Part shown: positions 1 to 10,089 of the stretch, piece by piece
How positions within the stretch are numbered: the stretch's first letter is position 1
How the letters are laid out: each line of letters opens with the position of its first letter
Source: Lichenostomus cassidix
Taxonomy: Eukaryota; Chordata; Aves; Passeriformes; Meliphagidae
Assembly (NCBI GenBank): GCA_008360975.2
Contig: CM039188.1
Span: 26,005,944-26,069,943 of the forward strand
Length of the DNA stretch: 64,000 nucleotides
Reading direction: 5' to 3'
The notes under the pieces: model-generated
What the model was told of the DNA's origin: nothing
The model's input: the letters and a program-made list of their open reading frames with translations, nothing else
Databases searched by the model: none
Program-made: the position numbers and the translations under genes

Positions 1-797
1 AGCTTGTGACTAAATTAAAATAAATATTTTGTATCTTGCATTTTTTCCCTCTCCCAGAGTTTACACACAGCTTTTGTAAGGACTATAAGTATTTTGAAAG
101 ACATTGTCAGAAAAAGTAGTAATTTCAACAGGCAAAGAAATAGTTCAATGTATTTGGTAATGATTTTAACTATTTTTTTTATGGCAGAATTTGGGGAAGA
201 GTTGTAAATCCCCAACCTGCATTTCTTGTTTTAGCATGAATATATGAAATTCTTTGTATGAATAGGACAGAGCTTAACACTTAGAGGCATAGAAAGCATG
301 GAATGCATACCAAAAATGCAGATTAAATAGATTCAATATGAATCAAATGGATTCAGATGTGAAATCTGCAAATGCAATCTACTGCAGTGTAAATAGGGCT
401 TATTTCAAGTTCTATCCGAAGTTTGAACTGCACTTGAAAAAGCTTATCCTAAATAGAAATATGCATCTGTACAGAACCTCTTGCCAGACTTTAAAAAATA
501 ATTTCAACTTAAATTAGTGCAGCTTTTAGTTATAAACAAAAGATGTGTGTTAGAGTGGAAACTAAACTCTGATTTCTGAGCTTCTCATTGAGTACATAAA
601 CCACAAGCCCACTGCTTATGCTATGAAAATCACAGCAATAGGGACAGATGCAGAGCACAGTGGCATAGGATGGTAATTTTTTGTTCTTTGTCATGCAATA
701 TTCTACTGTAAGAACTGCAGATGGGGGGTGCCAAGAGAAGGCTCTCTCTAGCCCTTGGAGTGCAGAAGGCTAGGGGTGAAGTATTTATAATGTAGTT
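1..797. other. AT-rich unique non-coding sequence
   Basis: This stretch is AT-rich and not low-complexity. Stops are frequent in all frames and the longest open frame is under 70 codons. I recognise no repeat family, exon or RNA gene here. It ends where the CR1 copy begins. Confidence 0.6.
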
Positions 798-1165
798 TTG
801 GGGAACTGAATGGGTGAGGTTGGAAGGGAGCACAGCAGGTCACCTGGTCTAACCTCCTTGTCCAAGCAGGGCCACCCCAGAGCACATGGCACAGGACTGG
901 GTCCAGGCCTTAAATATCTCACGTGAGGCAAACTCCACAGCCTCTCTGGCCAACCTGTTTTACTGCTTGGTCACTGCACAATAAAGAAATTATTCCTTTT
1001 ATTCAGGTGGAATTGTATAAAACTGACAGTTTCCACCCATTGCCCCTTGTCATATCCCTTGGCATCACTAAGAGCTTGGATCCATCCTCTGCCACCCCTC
1101 CTTATAGATTGTTAGTCTGTAAATTGATACATTTCCTTGTCACTCTTTCCTCTCCCCACAGGGTG
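798..1165 (-). mobile_element. CR1 LINE 3' fragment, 5'-truncated, minus strand
   Basis: Read on the plus strand, this is the reverse complement of the typical bird CR1 3' end. It opens with a ggttggaaggga-type block at about 816-828, then cacctggtctaacctcc at about 841-857, a cag-rich block, tccacagcctctctgg at about 934-949 and cccattgccccttgtc near 1036-1051. That order is the one known for avian CR1. The element is therefore inserted on the minus strand, with its 3' end near 798. Only about 370 bp remain, so it is severely 5'-truncated, as most bird CR1 copies are, and it has no coding capacity. Divergence is clear, with many substitutions and small deletions, so it is not a recent insertion. 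The terminal octamer repeats are nearly erased. I cannot assign a subfamily by eye. Confidence 0.9.
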
Positions 1166-4100
1166 GAAAACTGTGGCTAGAAACATCACCTGGATCTGTG
1201 AATTGCTTTTTTCTTCCTCTCTTGCAGATTGTGGCGACTCAGATCTTTCACTGCAAAGTCAAGAGCTGATAATCCTCTGCAGGGTCATCAGAGCTGCTGA
1301 GTTGTGAGACTTTGGCTGCTCCCTCTGTTCCCATGAGCCCAGGTGCCTATTCTTCTTCCTTTAGGGGATGCTCTATTTGCACAGACTTAATCAGCAGCAT
1401 GTTATGGTTTTGGCCAGTGTAGTTTATGATGGTGACAAAGTATATTTATTTTTCATGTGGAATTGGCCCGTGCCTCATTGAACAATGTACAAATAAAAGA
1501 TATGGAAATCAAAACTGGTTTGGCTTGCTGGCCAGCATAGACAAGAATAAAAAAAGAACAGGTGAACAATTCCAGCAGGTAATTCCCAGTCTTTGGTGGG
1601 TGCTTAATTAAACTTCCACATGTCAGAGGAAGAGAGAGCAAGACTTTTCCTAGCAGCATTGCATGCATTTGGAGAATGATGATTGTGACTTGGAAACATT
1701 AATTCTCATACAAGATGTTCTTCTTTGACATTCTGGTTTTATGAATATTAAAATCTTTATCATCTGGTCAACAACTCCTGCTATTCATTTTGGGAAAAGC
1801 TGATATTTTTATGTTGTTCTCTAGGTGGGGATTACAAAACTACTGTTCCATGATCCTGCATGGGCAAGAGCATAAACAAAATAGGAAGGTGGACAGCGTT
1901 CTCTGCTATAATCAATCTTGCTCAAAACTTTAAGTGAAATAAAATAAATGTGATTAACCATTTTTAGGTCTGACCCTGCTGAAAAGCCTCTGAGAAAAAA
2001 TAAATATCTTGCTATGTGGGCAGGCTGCTTTCAGTATCTCTCTCAGGGAAAGATTTCACTTGATGACAGAATTATTATTAAATCATGTATTTGGTTGCTG
2101 GGAGTTACCTCAGACTTGAAATCCAATAGATAATAGGCTTTATGTTGCTGATGAAATAACTAAATCTGCATATATTATATCTGGAGTAAATGAAACAAGC
2201 AAAGGGAATCTACTAAATGGTTTAAAGACCTTTTCTACTTTACTTTTGGTAACAAGTGAAAAATGAAACACTTCCCAGTGCTTGGCTTAGTGCAGTGACA
2301 TCATGCTTGTTAAAGGGTTTAACTCCAGCAAAACAAATAGTCCAACTGCTCTGTCTCTGCTGGGGTGGAGAAGAATATCTTGGTTCCTACATGTGCTTAT
2401 GGACAGTACCCATGGGATGCACTGGGCATGCTGAAATGAAAAGAATTTGAGGTACAAACCTGTAATAAATGATAAAATCTCATTTTTGCTTTTTTTTAAT
2501 ACCTTCTTTTCTGTTTCCAAGGTACACAATAATCCACTGTGATTGGAGTAGCGAGATCACTCTCTCTTCTCCCTAAGAAAAAGGATTATGCAAGGATATT
2601 AATCATATTAATTGTAACAGAGGGCAGCTATCTTTTCCAATACTTGTTCCATGACATAAATAATTTTTCTGAGTGTCTTCAGGAAGGATTAAAAAGTCTG
2701 CTGTTAAAGAGCAAGGAAGATATGGACATTTTGATTTTGTCTTTTCTACTGCAACTCCCACCCAAGATAAAACGTCAGCAGCAAATTTATCTCTGTTGTG
2801 TCTTCTGTCCAAGTCAGCTTAGGTCTCTGCTTCAGACTGTTCAGTGTTTGATAATTTGCATTTAAGTCAAAGCTCCAGTCACCTTCTGCCTGTAATAGCT
2901 GTCAAGGTGTAAAATACACAGCCTCCGTGCCAGCACTGCTTAATTGGCAAATAATTCACGGTATAGGCCTTCAGCTGTGATTGCAAATCAAACTGATAAC
3001 AGGAAAGATCTTGCAGAGAACACAGTCATCATTATCTTTTAAAAATTGAGAATCTCACAAGCAGTTTCTCTTGCTGGGGGGTGGGAAGGCTCTGGCCAAG
3101 CTAAACCCATCTCAAAATTCAAAGGAATTCTCAGGGAAAATGATTAGATGTGTAGCTTTTCCAGGCATTGCTATAATGGATTTTGTCTCAGAATAGAAAA
3201 TGGAGGTCATACTGAGAAAAGGAAAATGTTTCTTTCTTTTATGTGGTCAAAAGTGGAAGTCTTCCAAATTTGGGAAAATACAGTAATAAATCTGCAGCCA
3301 CCTAGAATTATGTGGTGTTACAAGTGAAGACAGCTCCAAACTTCATTCCTGCAGCAGGAACAAAACTCCGTTCCCCCGCCTTGAATCCACCACTGCCTGA
3401 GTTCATCCTCATTGGCCCAACGTGCTCTCCAACACAGAGCCAGGCTGCCTGAGCCCCTGCCTACCAGGGCATTGCTGCCCACAGCAGATGCTTTTGGTGC
3501 AGTCACACCACAGTTTTTAAAAATTAGTATTGCTTGCACTCTAATTAATACATGGGACAGTGAAATTTAGAGGTCCTGTGAGACTGAGTGGCACCTTGTT
3601 TGTTCCAGAATCCCTAGCAATGGCAGGCAATCACACTGGTTGACTTCAGGAGGGGAACTGACCGTAACATTGGTTTGGTTTCTCACCTCTCTTGCTCTCC
3701 GGAAACTATTCATGTGCTTCATCTCTCTGATGGTTAAGCAGTGGCTGCTTCCCCCGATGAGGTTCCCCCTTGGTGCTGTGCACAGGCCTGGGAGGGCACC
3801 TTTGCTCCCTGGCAGCCTCTCCTTTACAGTTCTCTCTTGCATACTTAATGCTGTCAATTCATTGCATTTTCCCCCCTTCCCTCTTGCTTGGGGATTTTCT
3901 GCCCATTTTCTCTGTGTTGCCAAGTGGTTCTGTGTTGTAGCTTGTTAACTGCCAGTGTGTTGGTGTTGCATATGGTAAAAAAGTGTAGCTGGCAACGTAG
4001 TATCACCTCCGCAAAAGAAAAAGATGTGAAACCCCACTGAATTCAGCCCTGAAGCTGCTTTTGCTGGGACCGTCTGGGGCAGAGCCCCTGACGGGTACAA

Positions 4101-4255
4101 GTGAGGGATGCCGGGCAGCCCGGTGCTCAGGGCTGAGGTCGGGCAAACTCGTGTGCACTGAATGTCAGGCTCTGCCACCAGCGATTTTAAACCAGTTGAG
4201 GTTAAACTCTGTTGCTGGAAATTCCCCGGGAAATGGGGGACTCCAGAGGGTGCAA
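1166..4255. other. Unique non-coding sequence upstream of the CpG island
   Basis: I recognise no gene. A strong splice-acceptor-like tract (pyrimidine run ending cttgcag) ends at 1227, but the sequence after it is soon closed by stops, so at most it could be a non-coding exon. Around 2880-3060 the sequence is complex and rich in TAAT- and ATTGCAAAT-like motifs, which could mark a regulatory element. GC content rises from about 3.3 kb toward the CpG island. Open frames of 100-130 codons at 3.6-4.3 kb overlap on both strands and show no domain. Confidence 0.5.
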
Positions 4256-4865
4256 AACAGGTAACGAGGGCGGAAAGCAAGCTCTGCTCCCGAGCTGGTG
4301 TGAGAGGGGAGGGAGGGATGATCGCTCGCTGCTTGGCAGGAAACAAGCCCCCCGCAAGGGAGGCTGTTCTCCCACGCGGGGACAGGAGGGAGAGGAGCAG
4401 AAGCCTGCGGAGGAGAGGGGCTGTGGGAGGCGGGCTGAGGGGCCCGGCGTGGCGGGCGGGGGCTGTGGCGGCGCTCGGGTGTCGCTGGCACCTCGCTCAC
4501 GTGCGTGGCGAGCACCGCCGCTGTTGCACCGGCCCGCGGCGCGTGGGTGCCCGTGGCGAGGCGAGCTGTGGGACGGAGCCGCGCGGGGCCCAGCTGCTTC
4601 TGTTTATGCTCCGCGGCACGGAGGCACACGCAGCGCGGCTCCGGCTTGCCGGGATCAGCCGTGGGCTGATGTCCGTGGGGAGGCCGGCAGGGAGCCGGGG
4701 GCGGGCCTGGTCCTCTCGCTCTGCCTGGGCCGTGGTTAGGCCGCGGTGCTGGGCCGGGGGCGTTGTGCCTCTTGCGTCTCGCTGCTGCCCCTCAGCAGTG
4801 CAGCCCTCATCCCTCCCTGCTCTGCTCGGGAGGCCCTGGCAGCGTTCAGGTTCGCTTTTTTCTCT
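4256..4865. promoter_or_regulatory. CpG island, candidate promoter
   Basis: By eye there are roughly 60 CpG dinucleotides in about 610 bp, in sequence that is clearly GC-rich, while the flanks are AT-rich and CpG-poor. The densest part is 4441-4760. It contains GC-box-like GGGCGGGGG at 4454-4462 and a palindromic E-box CACGTG at 4498-4503. I see no TATA box. Unmethylated CpG islands of this type usually mark vertebrate promoters. Direction is unresolved. A plus-strand donor-like CAG|GTAACG lies at 4258-4266 and another (gtgagc) at 4905-4910. The minus strand offers a donor-like gtgagc at 4495-4500. Frames of 154-248 codons run through it on both strands, but this is expected where stop codons are rare, and none resembles a known protein. 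It may start a long non-coding RNA or a first non-coding exon. Confidence 0.7.
4498..4503. promoter_or_regulatory. Canonical E-box CACGTG in the CpG island
   Basis: This is a perfect six-base palindrome of the type bound by USF, MYC/MAX and CLOCK-class bHLH factors. It lies in the densest part of the CpG island, where such sites are often functional in vertebrate promoters. Occupancy is inferred only. Confidence 0.4.
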
Positions 4866-6593
4866 TTTCCATCGTGAAAACAATAGTGAAATTCCTGAAA
4901 AGGGGTGAGCATGTACCTGCATGCAGGTGTGTTTAGGGAGAGAGGCAACTGAAGCTGAGAAGCAAGTGGTGAAGGGAGGCAGCCCAGGGTCTCCTGCTTG
5001 CACCGGTGCTTCTTGTGAGGCCATCAAGGCTTGTGGAATTGCATCACAACACCCGGTTCCACTGCATTTCTGTTTTTGAGCAACACTCCGTGTCCCTGGG
5101 GACCATAAACTTTTAATCCACCCCAAAAATTTATCACATAGTCAGTGGTTGCCAGAGCTGTGGTCTGAAGATGGTCTTGGTGGTGTCATGGTGGAAGAGC
5201 TGTGTACCTGGAACAAACGTGCAAGAAAAGGGGAAGAGACCTGGTTCCTCTCAGTTCCGTCTCTCCGTTTCAATTTGAACAAGACACGTGGCTCCTGACA
5301 CATGTTGTCTAACCAGCTTGGTTTTATGTGCTACTTCAGTCAGGAAATTAATCGGGCAAAAAAGATAAGGAAGCATTATGCTATTCAGAGTAAATCGCCG
5401 CATTACACAATGCTGCTCCCATTGCCTAGGTAAAGCTGTTTAAGAAAATGGGCTGGCTTGAGGGCTTCCTTCTGATTGTCTAATTAAACTTCCAACCTTT
5501 GCAATTATGAAAATAACCATGTGGTTAGAAGTACTCGTATATGCTATAGGTAACTGTTGAATTAGCTAGAAAGAGGCTAAGATGTTTGCACTGAGATCTT
5601 ATTCCGAGATATCTTTTTTTAATGCACTGTTTTCCCCCCAAAGATACTATTTCAATGTAGAGTAGCACAAACTCATAAATGCAACTGCTATAATGACTAA
5701 AAGTAGAGGTCCACTTGTTGCAACTTCCTATTTGCAGCAAGACCCAGTTAAAAAAGGCCTTTGAGGAGATAACAGACCCAAACCAGTTGGGTCTTTGTAG
5801 CCCCAGCAATTACTTTCCATTTAAAAATCTTCCATCCAATGACAGCCAAGCAATTGGAAGAGAATGCCTTGTGGCAGAGAGTTCGACTTGGTAACTGTGT
5901 GCTGCATTAATGCAGAAAGCATTACCTATTTTCCTGTTTTCTGGATTGCAGATGTGCTTCATGTGCTATATATGAGAAGGTAAAGTTGTAGCTTTTTTTT
6001 TTTTCCCCGTCATCCAGGACCATTATGGCTATTTTTTTTATTATCTATAGTTTTGAATGCACATAATTAGTATAAAATTCTCAAATACTGTTTGATTAAT
6101 CTCACTTCAGTCAAAGTCAACAAACTCCCTTAGGATGGGTATGTGCCCTAGCCTCATATAATTGGCTGTCTTTCCAAGACTGATATATCAATACTGGAAA
6201 CAGCTGTCAGCCTGATCTCCTGGGGTACAGGACTTTTTGCCTGAAGGTGACTCAGATTTTCACAGTACACCTGTGCATGGTGCAAGCAGTGTGCTCTGCC
6301 TGCCACAGCCGTGAAAGTTTTCATTAGAGCAAAGCTACAGCTGCAGATATTAAAAATCTGGTCTTTGAAAGAATTGTCATTTCTTCCTTAAGCTCCTGGG
6401 TCATCACTGTGGATAAGTGTACCACATGAAGGACTGGTAGCAGAGGCTCTGTTGTCCTGTGCATTGGAAATGAACTTCATGCCACTTGAAGTGTTTCCTT
6501 TTAGGTTGTGTTAGCACCTTATCCTCAGCTTTTGCTGATATGAGTGAGAACATCCCTTTGCTAGTTTGCTTGTGCTTTTTCTTCATTGCAACT
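4866..6593. other. Unique non-coding sequence downstream of the CpG island
   Basis: GC content falls back to the local AT-rich level by about 5.2 kb. A 12-base T run lies at about 5993-6004. A possible splice donor (gtgagc) at 4905-4910 would suit a transcript leaving the island rightward, but I cannot find a partner exon. I see no repeat family or coding exon. Confidence 0.5.
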
Positions 6594-6726
6594 CTGAGAT
6601 TAGCTTAGTTGGTTGGAGCATGGTGCTAGTGGGGTTGTGGGTTCAATCCCTGTTTGGGCCATTCAGTCAAGAATGGAGCTTGATGTTCCCTGCGAGTTCA
6701 TCCCAACTCAGAATATTCTGTGCATC
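6594..6726 (+). mobile_element. tRNA-Ile-derived SINE with CR1-like tail (TguSINE1 type)
   Basis: The first about 70 bp follow a nuclear tRNA-Ile gene. There is an A-box-like tagcttagttggttgg at 6601-6616, a tggtgcta block, then a B-box ggttcaatccc at 6640-6650 and the tRNA 3' end gtttgggcca. About eight bases of the anticodon-loop/variable region are missing, and the acceptor-stem 5' side is degenerate. This is a SINE and not a working tRNA. The rest (about 6663-6726) follows the 3' end of a CR1 LINE: gagcttgatgttccctgcg, then cccaactcagaatattctg. A tRNA-Ile head joined to a CR1-type tail is the known architecture of passerine TguSINE1, which is moved by CR1 reverse transcriptase. Substitutions suggest an old copy. 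It is the best clue to a passerine host. Confidence 0.85.
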
Positions 6727-9090
6727 TTTTTTCTTCCTGTTTTATCTGATCCTCCTCATAAAAACAGAGCTATGTCATGCACAGCTGGATGCGCTTTGAG
6801 CAATCTGCTGCTGCCTGAGTGCTACCTGTTCGTGTGATCGGAGGGGAGTGCTGAGCTGAAGAATAGAATATGTCTTTTGTGATTGATCTGCCAGGCGGGT
6901 TTGATAGTGCGGAAAAAAGTAGGTGTTGTACATACAGGAACGTTGGGGCTTGGACTCTGTTTTCAGTATGAAAGATGAAGTGTTGAAATTGGAAGGGAGA
7001 GAGGGCCTTTGCATAACCACGTGGTAAGTGCAGCTGAGTGACTTGTCTAGTGTGTTCAAGTGATTTTTCGGTTTCTAATGGCGCTGGTTGCAGTGGGGAC
7101 TGCAGCGTGGTAGCCCGTGGAGGTACTGACAGAAGCAGGGATCTGGTGGTGAAGGTGCGATACATGTGGTATTCAGCCATCACTCAATGCTTCACATTCT
7201 TGTGAGAAATCTGCTTTAATCTGGGTCTGGTTCCAACTGGCAGTGCATAACAACAAGGCTTTCCAGCCTTCTCCTCCCCCGGGGTTTCAGTCCTTAAAGA
7301 TGCAGGTTCTGATAGCATGTTTTTCTTTCTTATCCAAAATTTAGTTAAAAAATTGACAAGCACTTACACACAGCAAAATATTTAACCTTACTGCCAAGCT
7401 GGAATTAGCCTGTGAGTTACTTTCTGCTATTTCATGGTTAGCAGCAGTATTGCAATGAGAAAGCAGCATAGCTACTTCATTCCTCTTCTCTTTGCAACCA
7501 AGAGCTCCATGAGGTCACCCTGTCGTCACCGTGGCTTTTCTGAGATCTTTCTCTAGTAAGATTGTCAGCTATTTATTTTCCTTGTAACTTAATGATCCCC
7601 TTCTCACAAGGTCCCAGAAAACAATAGGTAAGGGGTGACAGATGCTGTTTGGAGCACAGATGTGATCCTCCTTTTCCACTCTCAAGATGCACAACTTCCA
7701 TGCAGTGGTGGTGACTGCCAGGATCTGTTCTGTGACTGAGCAGGGCTACATATGGGTAGAATATGCTTTCCCTGATTTATTTCAGGGTGACCTTTAGTAT
7801 TTTGACACCATTTTTCATATATTTAGCAGAGTAAAGATAATGTAGACTAGAGATTACATGTCTAGATGTGTATTCCATTGCAAGCTGTTTATGCCCCTAG
7901 CCACTGAAATGGACTGTTGTCAGAATTTGTTATGTAAAGTGTACGATATTTGGTAAAAATAGGTTTTATATGCAAAGTCAGTGCCCCAGTGCTAACTCAG
8001 GGAAAACCACTCTCTTTCTAGCTATAGCAAGCAAACCAGGCTCATTTTGCTCCAGAAAGCCAGTTTTTCATGTCCTTTTGCAGTTGATGTGGTCTATGAT
8101 TTGTGCTACAGAGAAGCCTCAGTGGTTCTCTCACAGGGGCCATTTTGGTTTTTGGGGGTTTTTTTGTGTCCAGGATAAAATAGCTCTTGTCCTTCCCTGA
8201 AGACCTTTGAATTGCCACTGACTTTCATAAGTCCCTCTTAAGATGTTCATTTGTAACACAGTAAGAAATGTGGCCTCAGTGTCTTTAAAAGTCTTGCAGA
8301 AGCTCTTAGCTAACTGTAGTACTAAGGCTGTCCTATGCTGGTAGCTCCCAGCAGACCTGGTGGCAGTAACATTGACTGTCTCAGCCCAGCCCGTCCAAGG
8401 GTGAAGGGATCAGTTTTTGGAAGGTTTTACAGGACCCCTTTGTACAACATCTTGTGTTTCAGAGACACAGTGAGCATTACAGTGCTCCAGCCACAAGACC
8501 TTGTGAGCACCAGTGCTGAATACAGCCCCTAATACCAGACATCAGCTGTGGTGTAGCTGGGCTCTGACAGCACAGGGATTTGGGTCTGTTGGGGTTTGCA
8601 GATTACACTGATGGTCAATTCTTTGCTCATCTGGGACCTAAAAATCTCACTTGTAGAAGTTGTAGTGGACAGAGTTTCTAAATAGAGAGACTCCAGCTGA
8701 CCACTATACAGTCCTCTTGAGTCTCTAGATACCTTATTTTTGCACACACTGCTTAGCTTTCTCCCAAGAGAAACCATAGACATTGGCTCTCTAATGCACA
8801 CTCAGTGTAGGTTATTTTCCATTTACTTTAATCATATTCTCAACCCATTTAACAAACAGACAAATGTGTAATGCTTGGGGCAGACCCAGTTTGCCTGTGG
8901 GAGAAATAGTTATTTTAAATAAAAACAGTCTGATTTTTCTGGAGGTGATGAAGACCCGCAATTCTGATTGACTAGTTCACCAATAGATAAAAATCAAAAT
9001 ATCATCAAACTTATCTATTTACAAATTGTCCAGGAGCAGATTGTGAAATTGTCAGGTTTGTCATGTAAAGTTATTCACTAATTTCTTCAG
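6727..9090. other. Unique non-coding sequence
   Basis: This is mixed-composition, single-copy-looking sequence. The longest open frame is 137 codons (6770-7183, minus strand), with no signal, domain or codon pattern that I recognise. No repeat family was identified. Confidence 0.5.
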
Positions 9091-9284
9091 GGAATAATTA
9101 GATCATTAGACAAATATGCCATAGGCAATCTGTGTGGGAACTTGTGTAATTAACCAATCCAAAATGAGTGATAAATTGTATATCGGTAATTTTCACACTT
9201 AGCAATTTAAGACGTGTTAAGTAGTTTTGTCATCAAGTTAAGGAACAGAAACAATACATTATGACTTATATAACTAATTAGCAT
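9091..9284. promoter_or_regulatory. Homeodomain-site cluster, candidate regulatory element
   Basis: Three palindromic TAATTA cores (9095-9100, 9147-9152, 9275-9280) lie within 186 bp, with extra ATTA/TAAT half-sites and a ccaat-type box at about 9154. TAATTA is the core of many antennapedia- and paired-class homeodomain sites. The sequence is complex and not simply AT-repetitive. AT-rich DNA yields such motifs by chance, so this is only a candidate enhancer. Confidence 0.25.
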
Positions 9285-10066
9285 TCCCGATTTTACAAAC
9301 ACAAACAATTTGGAATTTACCTTGGGCGACAGTTTGCTCATGTGATGTAGGAGAATATTCATGAGCGCAGAACTTTGCACTCACTTTTTGCAAATGCTTG
9401 AACGTTAAAGAGGTCATAAATCTGGTTAATCAGAAATTTGCCTTTCAATTTTAACAAATGTTCATGGTATGTTACTAAGAGGAAAAAAAAAATCTCTTTT
9501 CTTTCCCTGATATTGGCTCAGCTTCTTGTAAAATCCTCTTGACAGCACTTACTGAATCAGAATTGTGTTGTACTAAGGAATGGGCCTGTGCATGTTTTGT
9601 AAAGTACTGGGTGATTCCTTTGTTCGCTGAATTGCTGAATTTATGGTGCAATGTCAAATTATGATTTTAATTGTCAATTAACTTGGGGGGGGGTGGGGAT
9701 GGGGAGGAGGTTGAAAACAGAAAGACATAGTAATCGGAAAAGGTTAAATTCAGAATGGATGGAAGTTATCAGAAGAGGTTGTACTGTGGCCATAAAAAAA
9801 CAAGAGTGGCACAAGCCTGGTGACCAAGTGGAAAGGCTGTGACCAGGGTGGTATGTAGGAGGAGTGTAGCAAGGAGAGGTTTTGTACCATAAAGTGATGG
9901 AGATTTGTGTTGTATATCAGAAAAGAAAAAAACTCCAGGTGTTCCGTTTCTTTTAAGATCTCATTACAGCCACCTAAGAAGGTGGGATATATGATAAACT
10001 GGGGAAAACAAAGGAACTTGCTGAAGGTTAACTGTATATATGCATGCATGTATGTCTATGCCTGTC
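9285..10066. other. Unique non-coding sequence with a G-run
   Basis: I see no gene. The G-rich tract at 9685-9710 is listed separately. The rest is AT-rich single-copy-looking DNA. Confidence 0.45.
9685..9710 (+). other. Potential G-quadruplex tract
   Basis: A run of nine Gs (9685-9693) is followed by two runs of four (9695-9698 and 9701-9704) and two GG pairs, with loops of one or two bases. The nine-base run can supply two tracts, giving four G-tracts with short loops. That satisfies the usual intramolecular G-quadruplex pattern on the plus strand. It sits in AT-rich DNA with no gene nearby. Confidence 0.6.
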
Positions 10067-10089
10067 TATATATATATATATATATATAT
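10067..10089. repeat. (TA)n microsatellite
   Basis: About 11.5 uninterrupted TA units follow a tgtatgtctatgcctg stretch and precede cacacatacc. It is a simple-sequence repeat, probably length-variable between individuals. Confidence 0.95.

Noticed and set aside
1201..1300. Coding exon after the strong acceptor-like site ending at 1227
   Set aside because: The frame after the acceptor closes within about 15 codons and no family resemblance is seen. A non-coding exon remains possible.
4162..5126. Overlapping open frames of 154-248 codons on both strands
   Set aside because: They lie in the CpG island, where GC richness removes stop codons. They overlap in several frames, show low-complexity Arg/Gly/Ala/Pro composition and match no domain that I know.
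6594..6664. tRNA-Ile gene
   Set aside because: A and B boxes are present, but the anticodon region is partly deleted, the acceptor stem does not pair and a CR1-like tail follows. This is a SINE head.
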